From an uncultured Mucilaginibacter sp. (GTDB lineage: Bacteria > Bacteroidota > Bacteroidia > Sphingobacteriales > Sphingobacteriaceae), in assembly GCF_946481715.1 (NCBI RefSeq), contig NZ_CAMLOV010000003.1, positions 1-64,000 of the forward strand: a DNA stretch of 64,000 bases. The letters are read 5' to 3'. Position numbers and translations under genes: made by a program. Numbering within the stretch: position 1 is the first letter of the stretch; each line of letters opens with the position of its first letter. Shown in pieces: positions 46,274-56,163 of the stretch. The notes under the pieces are model-generated. The model had not been told where the DNA came from. It worked only from the letters and a program-made list of their open reading frames with translations, and did not search any database.

Positions 46274-47350
46274 CTATTTACCAACTGCAAATAAAGGGTT
46301 AAACCTAAAATAGCTGCCATCGGGGAAGGCTATTGTGTAATCAGATTTAAAATGCGTGCTCTTTTTATAATAATCGGTAGAGATGATTTGTGCCCCCGAT
46401 AGCATTGCCGCATTAAAGCTGCTTTTATCGTCGGCGCGGGCCTCCTGCGTGTCGCTGTCTGCCCGGGTGCGGATTATATAGCCTTTTTTTACCAGTGCTG
46501 TTATCTGCGGCAGTTGCTTTTTAGCACTGTTCATTACATGTATGGCTGCCTCGGGCGTTCCGGGTTCGGAGTTGGTGAAAAGCACCCGGCCTTTTAGCGA
46601 TGGATGGCCGCTGATGTATTCGCTCAGTTTTGGCTCTGTTTCGTCAAGCAGAAAAATGAATTTGCCTTTTGCCTGCTTTAGCGTAGGCCAGTTTTGGTGC
46701 AGCACGGCATCTTCCAGCGTTTTGTATTTGCCCCTAACATCGTCTGGCGTAATTACGTGTTCCAGGCCCAGGTTATCGGCGATCTCTTTGTCAAGCTTAT
46801 CGTAAATGCCCGGCGTAAATTTATCCGGAACGGTAAACCCCGGCTTTTTCATGGCTTCGTCTTTGGCATTCATGGTAATGAAGACAGGATTGTGCTGTGG
46901 ATGCGCTTCCGACCATTTTTTCAACTCCTGCAGGCAACCTTTAAACGTTGGGCAGTTGCTCCTGAAATCGATATCCTGTATATGGAAAACCTTAAAACCG
47001 GGCTGCTTCATTTGCCCCTCGGTATCATAAGCGGGTTGGCCGGGTACCCAGTCCAGCCCTTTTGGGCGCGCGTATTTGCCACCGGCAGTATCTGCATAAA
47101 CATCAATCTCCAAATCTAAAAGGCCCAGGTTTAGCTGTTCGGTAAGGCTGATGTGGCTGTAATCAATTTTGCTCATCGCAACAGAATCATTGCGCTGCAG
47201 CAGTTTAAACAACTTAGGGTCGATAGCTTTTTTATAGCTATTGTGCGATCCTATCACCTGTATATGGTTAATGGGTACATTATCACCGGGGCTGTTTATT
47301 GCAGCTAAAGGCAAAAACGCAGCAAGTAATAAACCGAATGTGAATTTCAT
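46274..47350 (-). CDS. Secreted Ca-dependent phosphoinositide phospholipase C-like protein
   Basis: 358 residues with a signal peptide (about 1-18). It matches the PI-PLC-C1 family: catalytic His in IGSHNSYKKAID, metal/acid residues in LLDLEIDVYAD, second His in VFHIQDIDFRSNCPTF, and ITMNAKDE. Such enzymes cleave the phosphodiester bond of phosphatidylinositol-type or related phospholipids. It follows the SusC/SusD pair on the same strand; a hairpin between SusD and this gene suggests attenuated read-through. Exact substrate is unproven. Confidence 0.9.
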   Translation of the reverse strand: MKFTFGLLLAAFLPLAAINSPGDNVPINHIQVIGSHNSYKKAIDPKLFKLLQRNDSVAMSKIDYSHISLTEQLNLGLLDLEIDVYADTAGGKYARPKGLDWVPGQPAYDTEGQMKQPGFKVFHIQDIDFRSNCPTFKGCLQELKKWSEAHPQHNPVFITMNAKDEAMKKPGFTVPDKFTPGIYDKLDKEIADNLGLEHVITPDDVRGKYKTLEDAVLHQNWPTLKQAKGKFIFLLDETEPKLSEYISGHPSLKGRVLFTNSEPGTPEAAIHVMNSAKKQLPQITALVKKGYIIRTRADSDTQEARADDKSSFNAAMLSGAQIISTDYYKKSTHFKSDYTIAFPDGSYFRFNPLFAVGK

Positions 47351-47366
47351 AAGCGTTGGTATTAAA

Positions 47367-47394
47367 ACAGCCCCGGCTATTGGGCCGGGGCTGT
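47367..47394 (-). terminator. Terminator after SusD
   Basis: Perfect 11-bp stem ACAGCCCCGGC/GCCGGGGCTGT (47367-47377 with 47384-47394), followed on the minus strand by TTTTAAT. It lies between SusD and the PI-PLC gene. Confidence 0.8.
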
Positions 47395-47413
47395 AATGCT
47401 TGTTCTTTATTTA

Positions 47414-49000
47414 TTAATAACCAGGGTTTTGCACCAGGTTAGGGTTAAGTTTAATTTCCTGCGCGGGTATAGGATAAAGCCTGCGGTTTACATCCTTGTT
47501 CATGGTAAGCACATCGTTTGGTAAAGGGTACTCCACTTCAAACTGGCCAAAGCGGATCAGGTCGTTGCGGCGCCATCCTTCCCACGAAAATTCGCGGGCA
47601 CGCTCATCAAGCAAACCATTTAAATCGATGCCTGCAACCGCAGGTGCGCCGGCACGGGCGCGGATCTTGTTTACCAATACATCAGGTGTTTGCAATTCGC
47701 CGTTAACGGTAGTGGCTGTTGCACCGCGCAAAATAGCTTCTGCCTTCATCATTATTACATCAGCCAAACGCAAAACCGGTACATCGTTACCGTTTAAACG
47801 GGTAGCCTGTATAATGGTAGGATCGGGGTAGTATTTCATAGAACGTACACCTTCCGACTGGCTGGCAATAGTATTGCCCAAATCCATAGGCTTGCCAGGT
47901 ACCAGCGTTAGTTTTGGCTCGATGTAAATTTGAGTAGTAGTACCGGGGTAATAAACCGGCTGGGTGGTAAAGCCGCCGTTACCATCCGGTGCAAACTGCG
48001 GGCCTGCCAGCCATGTTTTTGTACGCGCATCGCCGGGCAGGTTAAACCGGTTGTAAAACTCGGGCGTAGTGCTCATGGCAATACTTAAGCCCACGTTAAA
48101 CCCGTAGGCCTGCACCAGGTAATAAAAGAAACCAAAACGGGTAAACTGGTTGCCCGGTATCTGCTGATCGTATGGGATAGCAAATATCGTCTCGTTTATT
48201 TGCGGGCCGTTGTTCGGCAAAAATATATCCCGGTATTTGGCATCCAGGCTGTAGTTGGTGTTTTTTAAAACGCTATCGGCCATGGCAACAGCTTCGGTAT
48301 ATTTTGCGGTACCGGTGTACACCTGTGCATTAAGGTACATCTTCTCTAACAGGGCAAACACCATGGCTTTGGTTGGGCGCCCGTAGTAAAGCGCTGCATT
48401 GGCCGGTGTTTTGGCAGGTAGCTGCTGCACCACGCTTAGCAATTCGCTTTCTATATACTGATAAGCTTTTGCACGGCTTTGGGTAGCCGGTTGTGATGCC
48501 ACGGGGAACTCGGTTATTAGCGGTATGTTGCCATACAGATCCATCATAAAGTAATTATAAAGCGCGCGCATTGCCCTTACTTCGGCAATGGTAGCTGCCT
48601 TTTTAGCTTCTGACGACGGCGATGCGTTTACCAGGCTGATGATACGGTTACAGGTATTTACCCCGCCAAAACCCCATTGCCAAATACTAATAACATTGGG
48701 GTGGTCAAACGTCCAGGTGTGGTAATGCAACTGGCGGTACTGGCCACCATCATCAAAGTTGCCATCGCGGGCGGGCAGTATTGCTTCATCGGTAGAAAGC
48801 TCCTGCATGCGCCAGTATGGCACTGCGTAGTTGGATGACAAATTAGAATAAATGGTGCCTAACAACGCGTTGTAATCAGCATCAGTTACCGGGAAGTTTG
48901 ATTTAACGTACTGCGACTCTACCGGCACATCTAATTTGGTGCAGGAGTAGGTGCCGGCAAGGGCTGCGATGCCGGCACATAATATAAATATCTTTTTCAT
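47414..49000 (-). CDS. RagB/SusD family nutrient-binding lipoprotein
   Basis: 528 residues, lipobox TYSC (Cys20). SusD features: DADYNALLGTIYSNLSSNYAVP, a helical core with EVRAMRALYNYFMMDLYGNIPLI, and the C-terminal LRLADVIMMKAEAILRGA..LDERAREFSWEGWRRNDLIRFGQFE..LYPIPAQEIKLNPNLVQNPGY. 21 bases behind its SusC. Together with the neighbouring PI-PLC and phosphoesterase genes it may bind a phosphate-bearing nutrient. Confidence 0.97.
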   Translation of the reverse strand: MKKIFILCAGIAALAGTYSCTKLDVPVESQYVKSNFPVTDADYNALLGTIYSNLSSNYAVPYWRMQELSTDEAILPARDGNFDDGGQYRQLHYHTWTFDHPNVISIWQWGFGGVNTCNRIISLVNASPSSEAKKAATIAEVRAMRALYNYFMMDLYGNIPLITEFPVASQPATQSRAKAYQYIESELLSVVQQLPAKTPANAALYYGRPTKAMVFALLEKMYLNAQVYTGTAKYTEAVAMADSVLKNTNYSLDAKYRDIFLPNNGPQINETIFAIPYDQQIPGNQFTRFGFFYYLVQAYGFNVGLSIAMSTTPEFYNRFNLPGDARTKTWLAGPQFAPDGNGGFTTQPVYYPGTTTQIYIEPKLTLVPGKPMDLGNTIASQSEGVRSMKYYPDPTIIQATRLNGNDVPVLRLADVIMMKAEAILRGATATTVNGELQTPDVLVNKIRARAGAPAVAGIDLNGLLDERAREFSWEGWRRNDLIRFGQFEVEYPLPNDVLTMNKDVNRRLYPIPAQEIKLNPNLVQNPGY

Positions 49001-49021
49001 CTGTATATTTTGATATGGATG

Positions 49022-52000
49022 TTAAAATGAAGCGGTTACACCAACACTAAACGTGCGGGTTTTAGGGTAAAAATCTTTGTTATCTATACCCGGGGTTAAC
49101 CCGCCGATGTTGATCTCCGGATCTACGCCGCGGTATTTGGTGATCACAAAAATGTTGTTGCCCGATAGGTACAGGCGGATGTTTTTAATTGCTTTTACAT
49201 TCGGCCTGATGGTGTACCCCAAGGTAGCGTTATCTAAACGCAGGTACGATCCGCTCTCCAGGTACCTATCAGAGATCAGGTAGGCGTTAACGTCTTTAAA
49301 CGACTCGCCCAGGGTGAACCTCGGGAGATTCTGGAACTTGGCATCGGCCGGGTTGTTTAAGCCTGCAAGGGTTGCGTTTAATATTTGATTGCCGTAAACG
49401 CCGCGAACCAGGAAGTTGAAGTCGAAATTTTTATAGTTAAAGCTATTGCTCCAGCCGTATATTAATTTCGGCTGCGCGTTGCCGGTGATGCGCTGGTCGG
49501 TAGTTAGCGGCTGTGCGGCAGTTGTGCTGCCATCTGCTTTTTGGTAAGTACTCACGCCGTTTTCGTTTTTGCCCAAATAATGCCATAAGTAATAAGTACC
49601 AATAGCATAACCCGGCTGGATAACCTGGCTATAGTTGCCCGATTGCCCTTTGCCGCCCAATTGTGCCGATGGGATATTTGGTACTGCAAACTGGGTGTTC
49701 GACAAGCTCTCTACAACGTTTTTATTGTGTGATACGTTGAATGATGTACGCCATGTAAAGGCATCAGATTTTACCGGCACAGCGCTTAAAACCACCTCGA
49801 TACCGCTGTTTTTTATTTTACCAACGTTAGCTGTTAGCAATGGGTAGAAGTATTGTGTGGTAGATACCTGGTAGGTGTAGATAAGGTCGGATGTTTTTTT
49901 GATATAGTAATCTACCGAACCGGTGATGCGGTTGTTTAGCAAGCCAAAATCTAAACCAATGTTGGTGGTGGCGGTGCTTTCCCATTTCAGGTCGGGGTTA
50001 TCATTACGTACCGGGCCAATAGGGTTGGTGATAACGCCATTGTTGAGGAATTTACCACCGCCCGGAGGGATACCATATATCAGCTGCGCTGTAAAGGCAT
50101 CAAAACCAAGGCTGTTACCGGATACACCGTAACCTGCACGCAGTTTCAGATCACTGATAACCGGAGCCTTTTCCATAAATTTTTCGCTGATGATCCTCCA
50201 GCCAACAGATACCGCCGGGAAGTACCCATGGCGCTGGTTGATGCCGAAGGCTGATGAACCGTCTTCCCTTAACGATGCCTGCAACAGGTATTTATTATTA
50301 TACTGGTATTGCGCACGGCCATAAAAGGATATTAACCGCAAGGTAGAGATATAGTTAGGGTCGAACTTGATCTGCGACAGGTTGCTTGGGTTAGAAAGGA
50401 ACAGGTTGTTAAAGGTTAAGGCATCATTAGAGAAGCCCTGCGTTTGAATACCGAACCCGTCGTTGGTACGGTCTTGCTGGTAAGAGTAACCGCCCAATAA
50501 TTTAAGCGAGTGCAAGCCAAACTCCCTGTCGTAGTTTAAAAAAGCCTCCACCACATCGCTTGTATTTTTGTAGGCGATACGGTTAGCAACCCCGCCCGCG
50601 CCTACAGCAATGCCCGATTTACTGTTTAAATAGGTGTTTACGTTGTTTTGGTCTTTCTGGGTAGAACCGTTCAGCGTAAATTTTAACCCTTTTAAAATAT
50701 CTACCGATGCAAAACCATTGATAAGGGTTTTGTTATTATCGGTTTTAATAAAGTTATTGTCTATTAGCGACAAGGGGTTTAATGGCCCGCTACCTGTACG
50801 CGTGTAATTTTCTTTATAACTGCCATCGGGGTTAAATGGGCTTACCGTTGGCAAGTAAAATAACATACCCGGCAGTACCTGGCTTTGATAGATATCATCG
50901 CCTTTTGTTGCGCTATTGGTTAGCGTTATGCCCAGTTTTAGCCTATCGTTAAAAAAGCGCTGGTTTATATAGCCTTTAAAAATGGTACGCTGCAAATTGG
51001 TGTTTTTTAAAATACCTTGATTTTCAAAGTAGTTTACGCTTGCGCCATACTCAGCGTTGTTGCCGGCGCCACTGTATGATAGGTTATGGTTTTGCGAATA
51101 ACTCGTCCGTTGCCCCAATTGTTGCCAATTGGTGTTGGAGCCATCATCATCCAATGGTTTGGCTAATGGGGCTACACCGTTATCGGCTAAGTATTTGCGC
51201 AATTCGTCGGCGGTTAAAACATCAATGTTTTTTGATATTTTCTCCATGGCACCGTAGGCGCTGTAAGTAAGCCTGGTTTGGCCGGCCTTTGCTTTGCGCG
51301 TGGTAACAATTATTACGCCGTTGGCAGCACGCGAACCATAAATAGCGGTTGATGACGCATCTTTTAATACATCAATGCTTTCAATATCGGCCGGTGCCAG
51401 CAGGTCTATCGAGGCACCGGGTACACCATCTATCACATAAAATGGCTGCTGCGCTGCGCCCTCGCGCAAGGTGGATGGGCCACGTAAAATAGTAGCGGGT
51501 TGTTTGTTGGGGTCGCCGCTTTTGGTGATGTTTAAGCCGGCAACCTTGCCTTGCAATAATTCTGCCGGGGTTGTTAAAACGCCTGCGTTAAAATCTTCTG
51601 CTTTAACAGAGGTGATGGCACCTGTAACGTCTTTTTTGCTCGATGTGCCGTAGCCAATAACCACAACATCCTTTAATTGCTTTGCATCGGGTAATAAGGT
51701 TACGTTAATGGTATTATCATTGCCAACTGTTACCTCTTTTGTAAGGTAACCAAGGTAGCTGAATTTTAAGGTAACCGAATTGCCGGTAACGGTTAGGGCG
51801 TACTTTCCGTCCACATCGGTCATTACGCCGGTATTGGTGCCGGAAACCACCACTGAAACGCCGGGAAGCGGCTGGTTTTTTTCGTCGGTAACGTTGCCTT
51901 TTACAATGCGGCTGGTTTGCGATAATGCCGGCAACGCGCTGAATATAATAGCGCAAAGCAGCAGCACCCATTGCCTGGAATGATAGCTTGTGCCATTAAA

Positions 52001-52024
52001 AAAACGATGGTAAGTTTGTTTCAT
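49022..52024 (-). CDS. SusC/RagA family TonB-linked outer-membrane transporter
   Basis: 1000 residues. Signal segment within 1-36 (ending ALPALSQ, after a longer than usual N-terminal stretch), carboxypeptidase-like domain (about 42-110, GNVTDEKNQPLPGVSVVVSG), VVVIGYGTSSKKDVTGAI, plug domain (FYVIDGVPGASID, DASSTAIYGSRAANGVIIVTT), barrel to the C-terminal Phe. No STN domain. First gene of the minus-strand cluster SusC-SusD-(PI-PLC). Confidence 0.97.
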   Translation of the reverse strand: MKQTYHRFFNGTSYHSRQWVLLLCAIIFSALPALSQTSRIVKGNVTDEKNQPLPGVSVVVSGTNTGVMTDVDGKYALTVTGNSVTLKFSYLGYLTKEVTVGNDNTINVTLLPDAKQLKDVVVIGYGTSSKKDVTGAITSVKAEDFNAGVLTTPAELLQGKVAGLNITKSGDPNKQPATILRGPSTLREGAAQQPFYVIDGVPGASIDLLAPADIESIDVLKDASSTAIYGSRAANGVIIVTTRKAKAGQTRLTYSAYGAMEKISKNIDVLTADELRKYLADNGVAPLAKPLDDDGSNTNWQQLGQRTSYSQNHNLSYSGAGNNAEYGASVNYFENQGILKNTNLQRTIFKGYINQRFFNDRLKLGITLTNSATKGDDIYQSQVLPGMLFYLPTVSPFNPDGSYKENYTRTGSGPLNPLSLIDNNFIKTDNNKTLINGFASVDILKGLKFTLNGSTQKDQNNVNTYLNSKSGIAVGAGGVANRIAYKNTSDVVEAFLNYDREFGLHSLKLLGGYSYQQDRTNDGFGIQTQGFSNDALTFNNLFLSNPSNLSQIKFDPNYISTLRLISFYGRAQYQYNNKYLLQASLREDGSSAFGINQRHGYFPAVSVGWRIISEKFMEKAPVISDLKLRAGYGVSGNSLGFDAFTAQLIYGIPPGGGKFLNNGVITNPIGPVRNDNPDLKWESTATTNIGLDFGLLNNRITGSVDYYIKKTSDLIYTYQVSTTQYFYPLLTANVGKIKNSGIEVVLSAVPVKSDAFTWRTSFNVSHNKNVVESLSNTQFAVPNIPSAQLGGKGQSGNYSQVIQPGYAIGTYYLWHYLGKNENGVSTYQKADGSTTAAQPLTTDQRITGNAQPKLIYGWSNSFNYKNFDFNFLVRGVYGNQILNATLAGLNNPADAKFQNLPRFTLGESFKDVNAYLISDRYLESGSYLRLDNATLGYTIRPNVKAIKNIRLYLSGNNIFVITKYRGVDPEINIGGLTPGIDNKDFYPKTRTFSVGVTASF

Positions 52025-52069
52025 AAATAAAATGATTAAGGGAGATTAGCGTATTTATTGAATTAAATG

Positions 52070-52096
52070 CAAAGTAAAACATGCTTTATTATCAAA
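52070..52096 (-). promoter_or_regulatory. Candidate promoter of the SusC/SusD/PI-PLC cluster
   Basis: On the minus strand TTTG (52096-52093), 16 nt, then TACTTTG (52076-52070), the same pattern as before the GG-leader peptide. 46 bases to the SusC start. Confidence 0.35.
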
Positions 52097-52220
52097 GTAT
52101 CAATTACCTGTTAGCTTATTAATAACAAATACTCTGAATAAGCGGTGTGAATTTAAGTTTAACTAAAGTACTTAACAAACGGTTAACAAAAAATTAACAC
52201 GGGAAGTGCCCGGATGGTAC

Positions 52221-52263
52221 AAAACAACAAAAGCGACATGATAGGTGCCGCTTCTGTTGTTTT
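52221..52263 (-). terminator. Terminator of the beta-propeller/phosphoesterase gene
   Basis: 18-position stem with two imperfect pairs (52221-52238 with 52246-52263), T-rich on the 3' side on the minus strand, 15 bases after the stop codon. Confidence 0.75.
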
Positions 52264-52277
52264 AGTATTGGTTATGA

Positions 52278-54998
52278 TCAATCGTCGGTGTCTTTGCCGG
52301 CTAAGTTTGCCGGGTAGGTTTTTTTGCCTTTGGCGGCAAACCATAATATGCGGTTCATTACATCGTCGTTACCGCCGTCTATATGGTCGTACTCGGGGCG
52401 TAACGATAGTTTGGCATAATGTAAGGCCTCGCCCTTCAGCATAGCAGTACCGGGGTTAATTTGGTCGAGGGGCACGCGGTTGCCAAGGCTTTGGTAAGAC
52501 GTGGTGATAGCCCGGTTGTTAAAGCATTTAAACATGGGCAGCGCAGTGGCATCCATAATATTCATGGGCGGGATACCCAATATTTGCTCTATCGACCGTA
52601 CCATGCTTACCTGGTTGTAATTGTTGCTTACCTTGCTTTGAAAAACACTGTACGGGCTGATAACAAAACCTGTGGTGCGGTAGGCGGATACGTGGTCCCA
52701 GCCGGCTTGCGAATCATCCTCGGTAACAAATATCACTGTGTTTTTCCAAAAGCGGCTTTTGCTTACCGCCTCTACTATACGGCCCAGGGCAAGGTCGTTA
52801 TCGGCAACCATTGCATTTGGGGTAGGCAGGCCCGGGCGGGTGCCTACGGTATGGTCTGCAGAGAGGGCCATTACCATTAACTGCGGCAGCGCATCGCCGG
52901 GTTGGGCCTCATAGTCCTTTAATTCTTTAATAAAGGCCGAAGCGCGTAGTTGTTCGGTTATGCGGTGTTCATCCGAGCCGGGGAAGTTTTGCGATAGCAT
53001 AGGCCTTACCCGCGATATGGTGCTGGTATTGTAAAACTTAAGGGGTTTACCCGCTTTGTAATCGTTGTAAATGGAAGTCCACGTTTGGGTATCGTCTAAA
53101 TGTGGAGCACAGGCTTCGCCGTATATCCGCACGGTTTTACCGTGGTCGGCAGCGTTGTTCCATATAAAGCCACTGCTGCCATATACCAGGGCATCTTCCT
53201 GCACATGCGGGTAACTACGAAACCAGGCCCTTACGCTTTTCTCTACGTAGTCGGTCACCATGGCGGCATCCGTCCATTGGTGGCCCTCGGCAGAGCATTT
53301 GCCCGATGCATAGTAATTATCGAGCAGTAAAAACTTGCGGGCCAAATTGTGCTGGTTGGGTGTTATGCTGTCCCCATAAATACAAAGCGATTTGGCGCCA
53401 TTCCCCTCGGGCATATCACCCAGCACCTGGTCGTAAGTGCGGTTCTCTTTAATAATGTATAGCACATGGTTAAATACCGATGGCTCGCCTATACGCTCGG
53501 GCATGGGGCGCGGCTTTACATTTTTGCGTGGCGTTAACCGCGCTATCTCCTGGCGGAAGGTTAAGTTAAGGTCTTTTACCCGTTTGGTGTACAATTGCAG
53601 GGTTTTATCATCGGGCAGGCCAATCACCGATACGGTAGCTTTTTGATGATGCGAGTTAAAAGCTTCTACCTCATCGCCGCCGGGGCGGTCGCCTTTGTCG
53701 AGTTCTTTGCTGCCGGTGCGGGCACCTTCGCCCTCTAAATTGGTTACGTACAGGTTATTGCCATCAACTGCCAGCCCGCCCGGGTAAGCCTCGGTAGGGA
53801 TAAAGCCTTTTACTGCGCCCGCGCCAAACCCTTTCGTTGCCGCTTTATCGCCCAGTTGCATTACGGCAACCGCGTTGTCCAGCCCGTTAGCTACATATAA
53901 AATGGTTCCATCGGCATTTATGGCCAGGGCATTGGGGGTATCGCCAACAAAACTCTTTTTGCCGGGCATCAGCTTTACAGATAAAGTAGCCACGGTTTTT
54001 AAACCGGCTACAGAAAGTACCGACACGTCATCGCTGTTACCATTGGCCACATACACAAACTGCCCGTCGGGACTGTTAATAATGGCATTAGGATGCAGCC
54101 CTACCGGGATCTCTTTTATTGTTGATCCGGTTGCAATGTTTATTACTGATACCGTACCCATCAATGTACCCCCCGTTTTAGGGTTGATATAGGCATTGCC
54201 ATACGGAACGCCTGCGGTTTCTTTGCTCAAAGTATCGGTTGGCAGCGGGCCGGCCCAGTTGGTTACAAAAGCTTTGTCCTGCACAATGGTTAAACCGTAC
54301 GGCGCAACACCGGTAGGTTTCTCCCAAACGGTTTTGTTGGTGGCGAGGTCTATTTTTACCAGTTGGTTGTTGCCGTTTAAAACTACGTACAAGTAATCGT
54401 TGCCGCCTTCGCTGTTAATGCATATCTCGTTGGGTAGTGCCAGCGGCGAGGGGCTTTGCGGCTTAAATTCTATGGTGTTAATAATATTGATGTTTTTGCC
54501 ATCCCACGCGGCCCTAAAAACGTACGAATGGGAGTTTTTACCGCTTGCTATGGCAGCGCTCCAAAACAGGTTGGTTGCGCCTTTTAGTTGGGCTACTTTT
54601 AAACCCGAGTAGGTGCTCATCAGCCCTTTGTACCTTGCATCGCTGTTATAAATCCAACGCGTAATAAGTTTTTTAGTTGCTGTATCAATTATGGCTATGC
54701 CATACCGGTCTTCAACGGCCATTTGGGTTGTGCCGCCAATAAGTTTTACGTCCATACTGTGGTTCTCCACTTCGGGGCCACCAAAGCTTATTACCTGCCC
54801 TGCCGGATTTATGAGGCGGTTATAGGGCATCATTACGGGTAGCAGCTTATTGGTGAGGGTGCTGTCATCGTACGGATGGTGCATGGCCCGCTCATCACTA
54901 CCCGCGTCGATTTTTTTTTCTAAAACAGAATGGCAGGCCGACATGCTTAACAGGCAGGGCAACGCAAGCAGGAATGTTTTTATACGCATAGCTTTCAA
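52278..54998 (-). CDS. YncE-like beta-propeller / phosphoesterase lipoprotein
   Basis: 906 residues. Signal sequence with lipobox MSAC (Cys22). Residues ~60-480 form a YVTN/YncE-type seven-bladed propeller (NSPDGQFVYVANGNSDDVSVL, INADGTILYVANGLDNAVAV). From ~510 an alkaline-phosphatase-superfamily phosphoesterase (Pfam Phosphoesterase, the family that includes bacterial phospholipase C): LYIIKENRTYDQVLGDMPEG, CSAEGHQWTD, VTEDDSQAGWDHVSAYR. Likely a cell-surface or periplasmic phosphodiesterase. A start codon three residues on (MRIKTF) is equally possible. Next to the SusC/SusD pair, and separated from it by its own terminator. Confidence 0.94.
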   Translation of the reverse strand: MKAMRIKTFLLALPCLLSMSACHSVLEKKIDAGSDERAMHHPYDDSTLTNKLLPVMMPYNRLINPAGQVISFGGPEVENHSMDVKLIGGTTQMAVEDRYGIAIIDTATKKLITRWIYNSDARYKGLMSTYSGLKVAQLKGATNLFWSAAIASGKNSHSYVFRAAWDGKNINIINTIEFKPQSPSPLALPNEICINSEGGNDYLYVVLNGNNQLVKIDLATNKTVWEKPTGVAPYGLTIVQDKAFVTNWAGPLPTDTLSKETAGVPYGNAYINPKTGGTLMGTVSVINIATGSTIKEIPVGLHPNAIINSPDGQFVYVANGNSDDVSVLSVAGLKTVATLSVKLMPGKKSFVGDTPNALAINADGTILYVANGLDNAVAVMQLGDKAATKGFGAGAVKGFIPTEAYPGGLAVDGNNLYVTNLEGEGARTGSKELDKGDRPGGDEVEAFNSHHQKATVSVIGLPDDKTLQLYTKRVKDLNLTFRQEIARLTPRKNVKPRPMPERIGEPSVFNHVLYIIKENRTYDQVLGDMPEGNGAKSLCIYGDSITPNQHNLARKFLLLDNYYASGKCSAEGHQWTDAAMVTDYVEKSVRAWFRSYPHVQEDALVYGSSGFIWNNAADHGKTVRIYGEACAPHLDDTQTWTSIYNDYKAGKPLKFYNTSTISRVRPMLSQNFPGSDEHRITEQLRASAFIKELKDYEAQPGDALPQLMVMALSADHTVGTRPGLPTPNAMVADNDLALGRIVEAVSKSRFWKNTVIFVTEDDSQAGWDHVSAYRTTGFVISPYSVFQSKVSNNYNQVSMVRSIEQILGIPPMNIMDATALPMFKCFNNRAITTSYQSLGNRVPLDQINPGTAMLKGEALHYAKLSLRPEYDHIDGGNDDVMNRILWFAAKGKKTYPANLAGKDTDD

Positions 54999-55123
54999 AT
55001 TACCGCATTTTACATTTATTTAGTATACACAATGTATTAACAAACTATTACATTGCCGCTTTATTGCAATTTTAACACAAGCTGACAGCGATTTGGGCGT
55101 GTAAAAATAACAATTGCCTAAAA

Positions 55124-55151
55124 TTGGGGTTACACAGCTTGCCTAACTTTG
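55124..55151 (+). promoter_or_regulatory. Candidate promoter before the 278-residue outer-membrane gene
   Basis: TTG (55124-55126), 17 nt, then TAACTTTG (55144-55151): a good fit to the Bacteroidota -33/-7 pattern. 68 bases to the start codon. Confidence 0.45.
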
Positions 55152-55219
55152 AAGCATTATTATCCAGTACAGGGCTTAGCTGCAATAGCATTAGCCCTTA
55201 ATAGTATTAAGCAGCCATC

Positions 55220-56056
55220 ATGAAGACGATCTCTACTTTATGCGTATTTGTACTTTTATGCATCAACATAAAAGCTCAAAACATTAACCCGGACAAGGGC
55301 AATATAACCACTACTAATGTTCCTGTGCAGCCCTTTTTATTTTCGGTTAACACGCTTACCTCCGGTTCCCCTTTTTGGAGTGTTAGTTACAGCAGCGGCT
55401 ATGGCCAACGTACGGCAGGCCCTTTCGGTTACGACGGTGCCGACCAGCAGGTGGCCGTTAAAGGTTATCTGGGCAACCGCTTTACTTTGTATGCTAATAC
55501 TGCGCTGGGTTTTGCCCGCGGCGGTGGCGTAAACAGTTCCCAGCAAGCCGAAATTATACGCGATTTTATTGGCGGAAAGCAACCGCAGGGCGCCCGTTTC
55601 GGTGTAGGCTTGGGGGTTAACCGCGATTTTTCGAACGTAGGGGCCGTTTTTAGCCGCATTACCGCTTCATTTGATGCTGCCTCATGGCGCATGGGTGGTA
55701 ATCTGCGCTTCGAGAAAGCCTTTAGTAAGCAACGGGATGGAATAGACCTGGTAACAAGCATAGGTTTCCAACGCCGTATTGCCGGCCCGGTTTTTGCCGG
55801 GATAGAGGCCGTGGGCGAAGATTTGGAAGGTTTTTGGGAGCCCGATGAAGCAGAGGGCGGTGCGAAATTACTGGTTGGTCCGTCTATCAATATGGTGCCC
55901 AATAACTCCAGGTTTTCTTTTTCGGTTTGTGGCGGCCCCGTTTTTTATGCAACCCGTGGTACTGCTGCAACATCGCAGGCAATAAGGGATGTGGGTACGC
56001 TGGCCTCGCAAAACGGGTACACTATCAGAGCAATGGTTTCTTTTAATTTCAGATAA
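55220..56056 (+). CDS. Predicted outer-membrane beta-barrel protein
   Basis: 278 residues with a signal peptide (about 1-19, ending IKAQ). The rest alternates aromatic and polar residues in strand-like blocks (FTLYANTALGFARGG, RFEKAFSKQRDGIDLVTSIGFQRR) and ends FRAMVSFNFR-like with a terminal aromatic residue pattern (TIRAMVSFNFR), typical of outer-membrane barrels. No specific family recognised. 107 bases before the PHP gene on the same strand. Confidence 0.8.
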   Translation: MKTISTLCVFVLLCINIKAQNINPDKGNITTTNVPVQPFLFSVNTLTSGSPFWSVSYSSGYGQRTAGPFGYDGADQQVAVKGYLGNRFTLYANTALGFARGGGVNSSQQAEIIRDFIGGKQPQGARFGVGLGVNRDFSNVGAVFSRITASFDAASWRMGGNLRFEKAFSKQRDGIDLVTSIGFQRRIAGPVFAGIEAVGEDLEGFWEPDEAEGGAKLLVGPSINMVPNNSRFSFSVCGGPVFYATRGTAATSQAIRDVGTLASQNGYTIRAMVSFNFR

Positions 56057-56163
56057 AACTTAATTTTCGCCCCATAAGCTTAAATACTGAGCTGCGCGCG
56101 AACTCATAACGCACCGGCGTTAATTATCCCTCCGGGCATTACATAGCTTTAATTTTATAGCAG

